A stretch of 22,703 bases of DNA, from NCBI GenBank assembly GCA_036897625.1, contig JAYMTA010000965.1, forward strand, positions 1-22,703, written 5' to 3'. Positions 8,447-19,210 of this stretch are shown piece by piece. This DNA is from Pelargonium cotyledonis. Taxonomy: Eukaryota > Streptophyta > Magnoliopsida > Geraniales > Geraniaceae. Each line of letters starts with the position of its first letter. The stretch's first letter is position 1. Position numbers and translations under genes: made by a program. The notes under the pieces are model-generated. The model was not told where the DNA came from, searched no databases, and saw only the letters and a list, made by a program, of their open reading frames with translations.

Positions 8447-11400
8447 ATTTTTAATTGCCATTGAAGCTCACATCCTTGTAAAAGTTGAATGAAAATGAAA
8501 ATGAGATATTTTTACTTTGGATGGAGCTAGGGTCCTATCGTGAAGGAGAGTATGGTTGTTTGAAATTTCGCATGAGTCCCACAAGGGAGTTACGAGACTT
8601 GGGTCTGGAGATACGATTTTCTTATGTACGTATAAACAGTTATTATCGGAAACCGAACATACACCAAAATTCAGGTTCGAAGTGCCATTTCAAGACATCT
8701 ATTCATGAATGTGGATGCCTACTTGCCGGCCGATTGTGTGGTAAGTTAGAGAATGGAGAGTGTATTTATTTATATGCATTATTGGAGGTGTGGAAGTGGT
8801 AATGAAACCGTAGAAAAGGTGACGACAAGACAAACAGAGGTTTAGTAAATGAGGCACGTGGGTGAGACTTGAGAGGTTGTGTTGTCTCCATCACCAAGTT
8901 ACTTACATTTCTATTCAACATCGGATACTTTTTTTCCATTCTTTTTTTTCCGCGCGAAAATCATTGGTCTCCTCCCTCTTTTGTTTCTTTCTATTCTCGG
9001 ATACGGATGTGCAATGTAAACCGTAAAACCCAAACAAATCAAAAACCGAACCGAAACAGTTTCGCTATTGTCTAAATCGACTGTCACGATGCGGTTTGCG
9101 GTTTAGGTCCCTCGGAACCAACGAGAAATCGAATACAGTGGAATCTTTTCAATGATAAGCTTCAGATTTTCCATGTAAAATTTGTGAGATTGTCCTGCAA
9201 TGTCACGGGAAAAGATCGAACAAAAAATAGTTAGATTCATTTAATACAAAATATGAAAATGTAAAATGTACAAATTTTAAATATAGCGGAATCGAGTTCA
9301 AATTATTGACTTTATATCGTGTCAAGAAAGAACAATTTCAAAAATGAAAAGAAATAATGATATATATCGAACTCTTGTTCATTTAAATTTAATATGAATT
9401 ACAACTATTATAATATGTTAAATTCAAACTAAGGTCATTTTCATGATTTTCAGAATTTAAGATTTTATTCATTGAATATAAAATGTAAAATATATAAAAT
9501 GAGCAAAAATCCATATTCTCTCCCTAATAATAGGGTCTTGTTTGGCTCCAAAAAATAAAATTCCATGCATGTGCGACATTTATGATAATGACCACACACA
9601 CAGAGGTAATGTATAGACTTTGACCAAACAATACAAATATTTGTTCTCATCTGTATCATAACAATTTAAATAAAATAAAAATAAAAATATGAATGGGTGA
9701 TGGGTAGTAGTGGAAGATTAATAATGATTTAGAATCATATCAAATTCCTGTCATTATATGGGCCTGGCCCCATTGTGGGCCCAGACCCATAATAACCTGA
9801 TCCTGGCCCACTACTGCTGGTTAATAATAATATAATGGGTAATCATAAAATTTATAATAAATCAAAATTTTGTTACATTTTGAATGTTTAGTTTATATTT
9901 AAATCATTATTTTCCCTCTTTTTCTATAAGTAATAAAAATAAAAAAAATTTCAAGTGGGCTACTTAACTTTGACTAATTATAGTTCTCACCAAAGATAAC
10001 ATGGCAAGAAAATTTTCTCTAAGACGAAAAGAAATTAAAAGTAAAACACAACGACATAAGCAATGTTCCACGAGTCTCTTCCATTGATCTAGCAGGAGTC
10101 TTCAAATTTTTTATGGTACCTAACATGCAAAACAATAGTTATATTGTTCGTGAGGTTAGACGGATATTATAGTAATTTGGATGTTTGTGTGTGTAGATTT
10201 ATAGTAAAGTATAATTTCATCCTTACATCTGCTACCATGCCTTAATCTACATTCGATGTGCTCCCCTTTCTTGTCAATGAGCTTAATCTTCATGTGATAC
10301 TTGGTAATCGAGTCTTGAGTGACAGCCCAATTCTCATACTGAACATGTTTTGTTGGGAAACCTCTTTAGTAGTATCTTTTAGTGTTATACTTATGTTTTA
10401 CTCTTATCCTTCCTAATAACAACAAATATGATACAAACATAGTATCATTACATGCATCGTTGCTATTTATAACAAAGTTTTCATCATTGTATTGGCAATT
10501 TTTGTTACATATTTTCAGAAAAATTAGTCGTATAACCAAAATTGCAACATCATCTATAATACATTTTTATCATATTTATGTATGAAAATTTCGATTTGTC
10601 ATTTTTGACATGAAACAATATATTGAATGATAATTTTGATGTGTTTAAGGATGAAAAACATTTGATATAGTGTTGGGGAAGGTTTGAGAAATCTTGAGCC
10701 AAGTGAAGCATGCAACATGGGATGAGGAAGATCAAGTAGCTATGGCCTATAGCTAGTGGTGTGGGAGGTTGGTTCACCATCATTATTGATCATGGTGCTT
10801 CAAAAATCATGCTTGGACTTGAAGATGAATATGAGAGAGCTTTCTCCAAGCATGCATTGGTGAAGTTATAATTGCCTATCTCACTTTTATACTTTAATAG
10901 TAAAAATTGATAGAACAAAACTCATTGACATTGTTTCATTCATTTTGCCTCCATTCAAAAGTCGTCACAAGTAAAAGCAAATCATGAAAAACTTTTTATT
11001 TGTAAGTGTTTCTATATATATACACATACACATACATAGACACATTTATATAATAGGCTAATCGTTATGTTTTACAAAACGTAATTGAATTGTTAACACT
11101 CATTTGTTAAGAATTAAAAAATTAAAAATAGGAGTATTCCGATTCTCATATTCCATATGAAATTTTGAAATATTATTTTTTATAATAAATATTCACGCTA
11201 GTTTGAGAAAATGGAATTATTTTATAATATCAAATATGTCATTTTTAGAAGAAAAAAAATTGAACAAACACGTCTGTTATAAACGGTAAATAACCGTCAT
11301 ATTTTTTTTTAGAAATTCACTTGATAATAGTTTATATCATTTTAGGATAGAATGAAATATTACTGAAATTAACTTTCAAGTTGAAAAGAAAATAGTCATT

Positions 11401-11800
11401 AATTATGACAAATATAGTAAAAAAAAACATGAGAAATATATATATTTTTTCTTTTAATTGATGGAACAAGAAAGTGAATGCAAAAATTATTGGTAGATAC
11501 CAAAAGAAGGCAGGTTATTGAAAATTTGGAGAAAACATGTATACTATTTTGGTGCCTTCCATGTATTCCGGTAACTATATAGACATAAAACACTTAGGGC
11601 CCTCCATTTTATTTATTTTCAAGTAAAAAATAAAAGGTGTCACAAGACTTGTTAGAACAATTTATAGATCAAACATTACCAACAACATTGCTAGAATATC
11701 TTGTATAATCTTCCTAGGAATATAAAAAAATTGCTAAAGAGATGTTATTGAACAATTATTTAATTTGCATGGGTCTTAATTGGAATCTAAATGGTTGACA
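8447..11800. other. Intergenic DNA, no gene recognised
   Basis: AT-rich DNA with open frames of at most about 105 codons and no recognisable motif. A G-box palindrome CACGTG is at 8855-8860. A GC-richer patch at about 9758-9820 has several GGGCC/GGCCCA words. The segment 10020-10340 and the patch 10660-10860 look faintly exon-like in base composition, but every frame is interrupted; they may be decayed transposon or gene fragments. Confidence 0.5.
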
Positions 11801-11809
11801 AATACTAAG

Positions 11810-12024
11810 AGTGTCGCAGTTGGTTAATCCAATTGTGTGAGTGGGAGAAAGTTTCAGAATCAATTCTCACTCTACACATCCTTGGTGGTGGTGGTGTAAG
11901 AAACCACTTTAGTGTGGTAAGGTGCCAAAAACTCTAGGCTAGGGTTAAGAGAATTAGTCTCTTTCCTGAACACTATTGGTTTCTTGTATATATACACCTT
12001 TAGGCTGTCGCTTATAAAAAAAAA
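11810..12024 (+). mobile_element. SINE-like retroposon (candidate)
   Basis: A segment of more balanced composition than its surroundings begins with GTGTCGCAGTTGGTTAATCC, resembling a Pol III A box. About 30 bases later AGAATCAATTCTC resembles a B box with the tRNA-like T arm. It continues with a GTGGTGGTGGTG stretch and ends in TTATAAAAAAAAA (A run 12016-12024). This organisation is that of tRNA-derived plant SINEs. I could not find clear flanking target duplications. Confidence 0.5.
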
Positions 12025-12284
12025 GTATGAATCATTTATATAGTTCAGATCGAGCTGAGAATGATCACAAAATCGGTAAAATTTTTATTACTCGATTTCT
12101 TGATAACGTATTTAAGTGTTCACACTGAAATAAATAAACATTCATAATTGATTAAAATTACTATATTTGTTTCATAAGAATTTTTTTCTCTTTTTTCTTC
12201 TTCATTGGTCAAGGATTATGAAGTTAGGATTTTCATTAAGTTTAATATATTTTAACATATTGTTAGTCAATTCATATAAATAAC

Positions 12285-12529
12285 GAGTGTCTGCTCGAGA
12301 TATTGGATGATGGAAATCAATGAATATCAAGAAGGAAATTGGGTGATAGAAATGTTCGCAAGCTCGGGTCATAACACGTCTCCTATTAAGGATGTTCTTC
12401 TGTCAGCGCCAGACGATGTTATAGAGCTCCTATTGTACTACGCTCGTGTTGTGCCTCTTGTGAAACTAGTGATCTTATTTAGATTATGTTAAAGTAACGC
12501 TTCTTTTATATCTTCCCCCCAAAAAAAAA
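12285..12529 (+). mobile_element. Possible retroposed fragment ending in an A run
   Basis: A segment with higher GC than its flanks, bounded on the right by CTTCCCCCC and nine A residues (12521-12529). It includes a 61-codon open frame (12307-12492) with no recognised motif. Composition and the terminal A run suggest a retroposed sequence; Pol III boxes are not evident, so this is weak. Confidence 0.25.
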
Positions 12530-12990
12530 GTTATTAAAAAAAGCATACAAGTATTTCAATGCATATAGTAACCAAATCTCATTTAATATGTAATATATTA
12601 AATATTAGTATAACATTTAATTAAAAGACACAAGCATATGGTCTTGGTATGGAGGTTTGCTAACAACTTGGATTAAGAAATGGTATATTTATGAGCAAAG
12701 TAGGTCCAATGATTCTTCAATATTGTTCCATATAATTCTTGTGTCTTCATGTACTCTCTATAAAGTATGTGATTGGATTTACATTGATTTGCTCCAACTA
12801 TATCATCACAAATCAAGAATTTTTTTTGTAAATAAATAGAGAAATTAGAGCTATGATTCTTCTTATACCTTATGATAAAGAAACAACCAAAAAAATTCCA
12901 TGTAAAAACAAAAATCAATTTATCATCAAAAAATCTTGAATTATGATCTTTAATGATATTATATTTTTAACCTCAAATTACACTATAAAA

Positions 12991-13103
12991 ATTGGGAGGA
13001 GCGCAAAACCTTAATTCCGGGACCAGCTCTGAATCGGATTAGTCGGCCCACGGTTGAGTGGGTTTGGACACAGGTGGTTATAAACCCAAAAAAAAAAAAA
13101 AAA
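12991..13103 (+). mobile_element. 5'-truncated SINE fragment
   Basis: The block GGGACCAGCTCTGAATCGGA then TTAGTCGGCCCACGG, ending in GGACACAGGTGGTTATAAACC and a 16-base A tail (13088-13103), has the layout of the 3' half of tRNA-related plant SINEs (GGATTAGTCGG..., GGACAC.GGTGGTTA, poly-A). The Pol III promoter half is missing, as in 5'-truncated insertions. The composition differs sharply from the AT-rich flanks. Confidence 0.55.
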
Positions 13104-13820
13104 GGTTGATTTAAATTTATGCAATAATGCCAATCACCAATAATTAATCTCAACCCATATCTTTTAATAGAGCCAACACAACATTATTAGGATTTGGGCC
13201 AAAATGAAGTTTATGGAAACTTCTAGGGGTATAAAGTAAAATATACAAAAGTTGAAGATGTGACAGTGTAGGGACACAGGAGAACAATTTTAACCTTTCA
13301 CGGGGACAAAGGGTAAAAAGTGTGCAAAAAGGTCAAAGCCAGTAACTACCTTTTGCTCCCGCCTTTTTTTTTTTTCCGTTGATCTCGAGTAACGACGTTG
13401 AGACGATTTTACCCCTAAGAATATATTTTTCTTAAAATAAAGAGAAAAAAAAATAAATTTTGTGTAACGCAATTTTGACTTTTTGTGATCATTAATGTCA
13501 AATTTTCTATAATCTTTTCTTTCAAGTAATTTATGTATCTCAAATATTTGTACAAATGACTTGCACAATACATAAAAATTATTCTATTAATGAATTGGTT
13601 TAGTCGTAACACGTCACATGTATTATATATTTCATAAGACGGACGCTACGTATCAATTTTTTTTAATCTATCAATTGAGTTACAAACAGAGGGTGATTCT
13701 CACAATTTTAACTCAAATAATCCACTCATACCGACGATACCGTCAACAAAAAATTCAAAGTGTTTAAACCGTCTTACCCAACCTGTATTGGTAAATTATG
13801 AAGTACAAAAATATGACATA
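13104..13820. other. Intergenic DNA between retroposon fragment and MITE
   Basis: AT-rich, with overlapping short open frames (13290-13612, minus) that have no motif and start in low-complexity sequence. I see no gene or RNA here. Confidence 0.5.
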
Positions 13821-14062
13821 CTCCCTCCGTCCCAAAATGAGTGTTCTACTTTCTATCTTGAGAAAAATTAAGAAAAAGTTAGTTAGTGTGGTATGTTTAC
13901 TATTGTATCCTTATGATCATGTATTTAGAAATTCTAACTAATTTTTTATAAGAGTATTATTGACAATTCATGCATAACTAATTTACTAGAAAAAGAAACA
14001 AAACACTCATTTTAAAACAAAACTACAATTGAAACAAGACACCCATTTTGAAACGGAGGGAG
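13821..14062. mobile_element. Stowaway-type MITE (Tc1/mariner-derived), 242 bp
   Basis: The left end CTCCCTCCGTCCCAAAATGA and the right end ...CCATTTTGAAACGGAGGGAG are inverted copies, the canonical Stowaway terminus. The left flank is TA; the right flank is TT, so the TA target duplication has one change. The interior is AT-rich and non-coding, and the inner repeat AACACTCATTTT occurs near 14003 before the terminal copy. Stowaway elements are mobilised in trans by mariner-like transposases. It lies about 680 bp upstream of the NPH3-family start codon. Confidence 0.88.
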
Positions 14063-14633
14063 TTTATATCTCCCACATAAACTGTCACATTACTCTACAC
14101 CTTGAGATTAAAGAACTTAAACACAATCGAATTAGAACAAAATCAAGGTAGTATAATTATACAAATCAAACATTTTATACATAGATTCGCAATCTAAATT
14201 AAAACTCTAATATCTTCTTTGTTCGTATCCAAAATGACGTGATCTCAATTGCCAACTTTAATGCAAAATTACAAAAACATAATCTAGCCATTATTTTCAT
14301 TCCCACTTTCAAAACAAGACCGCATAAAGTGGCACAAAAGGAGTAAAAATTAGATTTTTTTTTTCTTCTTCCTTCTTTTGCGCCACTAAAAACTGCAAAG
14401 CGCAAAAAAAAGCAATAACCATGGTGATAAGTGATGGCATGCAGTGAGAGAGAGAAGAAGAGAGGATTCGGAGAAATGGGTCGTTTTCAAATACATATAT
14501 ATGTTAAAAAAGGCAAGAGTGTGACCCACCAGAGAAGACCCATTGCTTTGGACAATTGCAATCCATGCCTTGAACACCACCTGCTTGACGAAAATGGCCA
14601 AAGAAGCTTGCCAACACCTACACCTCCAACTGG
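14063..14633 (+). promoter_or_regulatory. Promoter region of the NPH3-family gene
   Basis: Intergenic DNA upstream of a complete gene. A TATA-like ACATATATATGTT lies at about 14491-14503, some 250 bases before the ATG, followed by sequence that becomes pyrimidine-rich. Open frames on both strands here have no recognisable domain. The transcription start is not determined by sequence alone. Confidence 0.35.
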
Positions 14634-14741
14634 CTCTCTGTCTCTCTGCCTCAACCCCACTATCGTTCTCTTCTTTATCTCTCCACATTCCATTTTTCTC
14701 TTCTCTCTCTCACCCCAACTCTCTCTTTCCTATCCGGATTC
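14634..14741 (+). promoter_or_regulatory. CT-rich 5' leader of the NPH3-family gene
   Basis: A strongly pyrimidine-biased stretch with repeated CTCTCT units runs directly into the start codon. Y-patch/CT-rich leaders are common at plant transcription starts and 5' UTRs; on the opposite strand the same stretch reads as GAGA-type repeats, bound by BBR/BPC proteins. Confidence 0.5.
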
Positions 14742-17700
14742 ATGGACCGCATCGACAAGCAGCAGCAGTCCTTGGCCAAGAGTTCGAGGCATCAGTACAG
14801 TGAATGGTAATTTTTTGATCCATTTCTCATGCTTTCTGGTGCTGTGAGCTTTGATTTTGAGCAAGTCTATGCAAAATCTTTAGTGGGTTTTGACTGTTTT
14901 TGTATTCTGAGAATTGGGTTCACTTGAGTTTTGGGAATTGATTGATTGTTGTTGCTTTTAATGGATTTGGTTTGTGAGTACTAAGGTTGGTGGTTGATTG
15001 ATAAGTTTACTTTGAGCAATGCATTGGACTGCTTTCTCTTAGGAAATGGTTGTTATAGTTCACTTGAATTTACTTTGAAAGCTTTGGTTTTTCAATTTGA
15101 TTTCAGTAAGTCTATGCAAAATCTATAGTGGGTTTTGACTGTTTTTTGTATTTTGAGAATCGGGTTCGCTTGAGTTTTGTGAACTGATTGATTCTTGTTG
15201 CTTAGGTTAGTTTGAGCAATGCATTAAACTGTTTTATATTAGAACTTGGTTGTTGTAGATCACTTGAATTAACTTTTAAAGCTTCTTCACACTTATTCAC
15301 TCTATTACGGTGTTTTAAATTAATGCTGTTACTTGTGAGTTTTGGTTGTTGGGAATATAATAAATTAAAGGGTGTTTTGGTTCTCAAGTGTTTTTGTTAG
15401 TTCTTTTGAGGGTTTTGATATTTGTGATTATGAGTATTATGGATTCACAGACTTTATGTTGGATCAATCTTTAGGTTGCAAGTGTTAACACACGATCACT
15501 TGACACACTTATCATTTTCTCTTTTTATGCTACAAATATATGGTTTCTTTTTCAAGTACGTTAAGGAATTAATAACAAATTTATGTTGGTTGCAGCTTCT
15601 ATGTTTGTAAGATTTATAACTTCATTGGGTCTATAATAAGCGTTTTATTATGTTGTAGGATTTTTAGGGACGTCCCCAGCGATATCATGATAGAAGTGGG
15701 TGGAAGGACGTTTGCTTTGCATAAGGTAACTAAGTCAGTACATTGTTTAGCGTTTTTGTTCATTGCTTTCCTTTCTGTAACAAGATCATAGTCAGTGAAG
15801 TGTTCTCTTAGGGTCATTACCAGATGCCTTTGTTTGTACTACTGAGAAACACCCTGAATTAGGGTGTGAAGATCTAGAGTTCGTATATTCTTATTTTCTC
15901 CTGAAGTATCAAAGTGTTTGGTTTGTTCTAGTTTGATTTTCGTTGTCCATAAAATTTAGTACATAATACATTCTACTTTAGGCATAGCAACCACAGATTT
16001 GGTTAATCTTCAATGTCAATTGCAGTTCCCTCTTGTCTCTCGAAGTGGGAGAATACGAAAGTTAGTTGCGGAGAATAGGGATTCTGATATCTCCAGGGTG
16101 GAGCTTCTTAATCTACCAGGAGGTGCCGAGGCATTTGAGCTGGCAGCAAAGTTTTGTTATGGTATCAACTTTGAGATCACGTCAGCAAATGTAGCGCAGC
16201 TGTGTTGTATTTCTGATTTCCTTGAAATGACAGAGGAATATTCAAAAGATAATATTGGCTCCCGCGCTGAGGAATATCTCGACAGTGTCGTCTGCAAGAG
16301 CCTAGAGTTGTGCGTTGAAGTTTTGCAGCAATGTGAAAACCTACTTCCTCTTGCAGATGAACTCAGAATAGTTAGTCATTGCGTTGATTCAATAGCTTCA
16401 AAGACCTGTGCAGAGCAAATTGCTTCCAGCTTCTCGCGCTTGGAGTATAGTAGCTCAGGGAGGCTTCACATGAGCAGGCAGGCTAAAAGTGACGGGGACT
16501 GGTGGATAGAGGATATTTCTGTTCTTCGAATTGATTTGTATCAAAGAATCATTACGGCTATGAAGTGTCGCGGGGTTCGTCCAGAGAGCATTGGCGCATC
16601 CCTTGTGAACTATGCCCAGAAGGAGTTGACGAAAAAATCTAGCTTGTGGAATCCATCGAGCCAGCAGAAAGTTGATATGATTTCCGGATCAAATGGACAC
16701 GAAAAGCTCGTAGTTGAGACAGTTGTCAGCCTTTTGCCCGTCGAGAAACTCGCTGTTCCAATCAGTTTCCTTTTTGGGCTTTTGCGAAGTGCTGTGTTGC
16801 TTGATTGTACAGTTGCTTGTAGGCTTGATTTGGAGAGGAGGATCGGGTCTCAGTTAGATATTGCCACTCTTGATGATATTTTGATCCCTTCCTTCAGGCA
16901 TGCCGGTGATACATTATTTGATGTGGACACGGTTCATAGGATCTTGGTAAATTTCTCTCAGCTAGATGACAGTGAAGATGATATGAAAGATGCTTCTGTT
17001 TTTGAATCCGATAGTCCTCGTTCACCTTCCCAAACTGCATTGTTCAAAGTTTCCAAATTAGTTGACAATTACCTTGCTGAAATTGCACCCGATGCAAACC
17101 TAAAGCTGATGAAGTTCATTGTCATTGCCGAGTCTTTATCAGACCATGCACGTACTGTCCACGATGGGTTGTATCGAGCCATTGATATTTACCTGAAGGT
17201 ACATTTTTTGATCACTCAGCAAATTAATTTCGGATGTTGTTATAGTTAGGGACATTGGTTTATCAAATTTATTTATATCTGATTCATGTACGGATACATG
17301 TTTCAGGCACATCAGAATTTATCAGATTCAGACAAGAAAAAGCTCTGCAAAATGATTGATTTTCAGAAGCTCTCAGAAGAAGCTGCCGCACACGCAGCAC
17401 AAAATGAGCGTCTTCCTCTCCAGTCCATAGTTCAAGTGCTTTATTTTGAGCAATTAAGGCTCCGGAATTCCTTGAACTGCTCGTACCCCGATGACGACCC
17501 CAAGCCAATGCATCAGTCATGGCGTATCAGCAGTGGTGCACTCAGTGCAGCAATGTCTCCACGGGACAACTATGCATCATTGAGGCGAGAAAACAGAGAG
17601 CTGAAACTTGAGCTAACTCGGTTAAGGATGAGACTAAATGATCTAGAAAAGGAACATGTTTGCATGAAAAGGGACATGCAAAAGTCTAATTCTCATAAAT

Positions 17701-17840
17701 TTATGAGCTCATTCTCGAAGAAAATCGGTAAGCTCAGCTTTTTTGGACATAGTTCTTCAAGGGGATCAACTTCTCCCTCGAAGCATTCGCAAAGAACTGA
17801 TTCTAAAGTGATAGAGAGAACTTGTGTAAGCACAGATTAG
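14742..17840 (+). CDS. BTB/POZ and NPH3-domain protein (At5g48800-like), 612 aa, 4 exons
   Basis: NPH3/RPT2-like proteins are plant-specific, plasma-membrane-associated adaptors, several acting with phototropins and as CUL3 substrate receptors. Exons are 14742-14806, 15659-15725, 16026-17198 and 17307-17840; introns of 852, 300 and 108 nt are all GT-AG and the phases agree. Exon 1 gives MDRIDKQQQSLAKSSRHQYS, the exon 1/2 join splits the Trp of EWIFRDVPSD, and exon 2 ends FALHK, flowing into FPLVSRSGRIRKLVAE. The BTB domain spans about residues 20-125, with LPGGAEAFELAAKFCYGI. The NPH3 domain covers about 202-487, from DWWIEDISVLRIDLYQ through LPVEKLAVPISFLFGLLR and DGLYRAIDIYLK to SIVQVLYFEQLRLR. 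A coiled coil follows at 522-560 (SLRRENRELKLELTRLRMRL), then a basic Ser-rich tail ending RTCVSTD. Length and sequence closely match At5g48800 (614 aa). The ATG at 15999 lies in intron 2 and is not the start. The exact function of this member is not established. Confidence 0.96.
14850..15295 (+). repeat. Internal tandem duplication in NPH3-gene intron 1
   Basis: Blocks in the first half recur in order in the second: AAGTCTATGCAAAATCT (14863 and 15108), GTGGGTTTTGACTGTTTT, GGGTTC.CTTGAGTTTTG, and TTTGAGCAATGCATT (15011 and 15211). The offset is 245 bases at the left and 200 at the right, so copy 2 has lost about 45 bases in the middle. Numerous substitutions show that the duplication is old. 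Confidence 0.85.
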
Positions 17841-18460
17841 ATGTTTCATATTACGCTTTCCTCATATTTGTCGAGTGTTGATTAACTGCACTCTGCAAGT
17901 CATGTCCTGGTAATGTTTTTAGCCACCTTGTATATGAATTGTGGTGCTTTTGTTCAGCAAAAGAGAGAGTAGACAACTCTTTTGAGTGTCTAATGGAATT
18001 GGTGAGTGTAGCTTTCATGTTGTTTGAATTATACATATTTTGTGAATGTTGGCTCTTTTCATGGCAACATTTGGGTCGTGATAAACAAGAGATTCTAACT
18101 TTAGTACTAACCCGAGTATGAATCGAGCTCACATACGACATAACCTTGATGTATGATTTCCCTCGTCTTTATCTTTTTTATTTCACAATTATATCTGTAA
18201 ATAATGGTTCCGTCTTCATTACGCTGAGGTTGATATTGAACTTAGTTTGTGGAGAATCATGAATCCGTTTCAGTTATAGGGTTGTGCTTTTTGTAAACCA
18301 GCTTATTGTTTATATTTTTATACGAATATCCTTCTTATATGGGATGTATTGAAGCATTCTGAGATTGAAAGAGAAAAAAAATTGCATCCTTAACTCAGCT
18401 GTACATTTATAGTGACAAAATTATAGGAACAAGGCGCGAAGAAGATGCACGATCTACACG
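17841..18460. other. Convergent 3' intergenic region
   Basis: The 620 bases between the stop codons of the convergent NPH3-family and PADRE genes should hold both 3' UTRs. A minus-strand AATAAA at 18177-18182 could serve the PADRE gene; no canonical AATAAA is evident on the plus strand. The open frames here are not credible genes. Confidence 0.5.
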
Positions 18461-19210
18461 CTAAGGTCGTGAACAAGGTAAGAAATCCGGAAACTCTATT
18501 GAACTATAAGTGACTCTCTCCTGCATCTCTTTTTCATTTGACAAAACAAAAGTTACCTTATGACGTAGAAACTTACGAGCACTGTCATGCTTTCTTAAGC
18601 AGGATTTTAACCCGGCAACCTGTTTTCTGCACTTAGACTCCACAGCATCATACATGACCAGAGCTCTACTCATCTCATTATCTGAATCCACGTTGGTTCG
18701 GTGGTTCTTGTTGGTATTTGTCTCAGGCCAAAACCCGACTTGGGATTGCCTCTTGACCTTCTCATCCGAAACTCGCTCCCTCGGGCTTGGGCTTGCACTT
18801 GCTCCATACCAGCATGAGACCAGAACAGGTGGTTTCTTGATGCCTTTACTCTGTGCTTGGTCCATATATGGCTTTTGTTTAGAAGATTGCTTAGCAGATT
18901 GTTGAGTACTAACAATAATTTCCTTCTTCGCAGTCTGGACCAGCTGCCGAGAATATTGGTTCTTGTGCTTTTTGATCAGCTTGTAGATGGTCTTGTTGGG
19001 CACAATGAGGAAAACTTTTCCAGGAACCAGAACAGACTCAGGCTTGACCACAACCCACGGGAACTTGAAAACATCTGGCCGCGTGACGCTGTGCCGGGGA
19101 TTCTTTCTCATGACTTCCGCGGCGGTTATGGGTTCTCTGTGAATCTCCACAAGCCTGCCTGGATGCACCAGTTTCAGGACACCATTTTCTCTTGCGGTTG
19201 TCGCCGCCAT
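18461..19210 (-). CDS. DUF4228/PADRE-domain protein, 249 aa
   Basis: Single-exon gene. PADRE (DUF4228) is a plant-specific family, many members of which respond to pathogen or abiotic stress; no biochemical activity is established. The N terminus carries the signature: LKLVHPGRLVEIH (about 12-24), then AEVMRKNPRHSVTRPDVF (31-48) and PGKVFLIVPNKTIYKLIKK (63-81). The middle is basic, Gln/Ser-rich and probably disordered. A second conserved block near the C terminus reads GLKSCLRKHDSARKFLRHKV (200-219), the short basic motif shared by a subset of the family. The start ATG has a strong context (CAACAATGGC). No signal peptide or membrane segment is seen. The gene converges on the NPH3-family gene and lies about 1.2 kb downstream of the cytochrome b5 gene on the same strand. 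The last 30 residues are not recognisable, so a spliced alternative end is possible. Confidence 0.88.
   Translation of the reverse strand: MAATTARENGVLKLVHPGRLVEIHREPITAAEVMRKNPRHSVTRPDVFKFPWVVVKPESVLVPGKVFLIVPNKTIYKLIKKHKNQYSRQLVQTAKKEIIVSTQQSAKQSSKQKPYMDQAQSKGIKKPPVLVSCWYGASASPSPRERVSDEKVKRQSQVGFWPETNTNKNHRTNVDSDNEMSRALVMYDAVESKCRKQVAGLKSCLRKHDSARKFLRHKVTFVLSNEKEMQERVTYSSIEFPDFLPCSRP

Noticed and set aside
8485..8802. 105-codon open frame on the plus strand in the intergenic region
   Set aside because: No recognisable family, no supporting exons and no codon pattern suggesting selection; expected by chance in 6 kb.
14431..14847. 138-codon open frame overlapping the NPH3-gene leader
   Set aside because: It runs through the CT-rich leader, coding exon 1 in another frame, and intron 1. 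Its Ser/Leu-rich translation is explained by the CT repeats.
15999..16025. In-frame ATG (15999) that would begin the NPH3-family protein at the large exon
   Set aside because: These bases are intronic: an acceptor AG precedes 16026, and two upstream exons in matching phase supply the conserved BTB N terminus.
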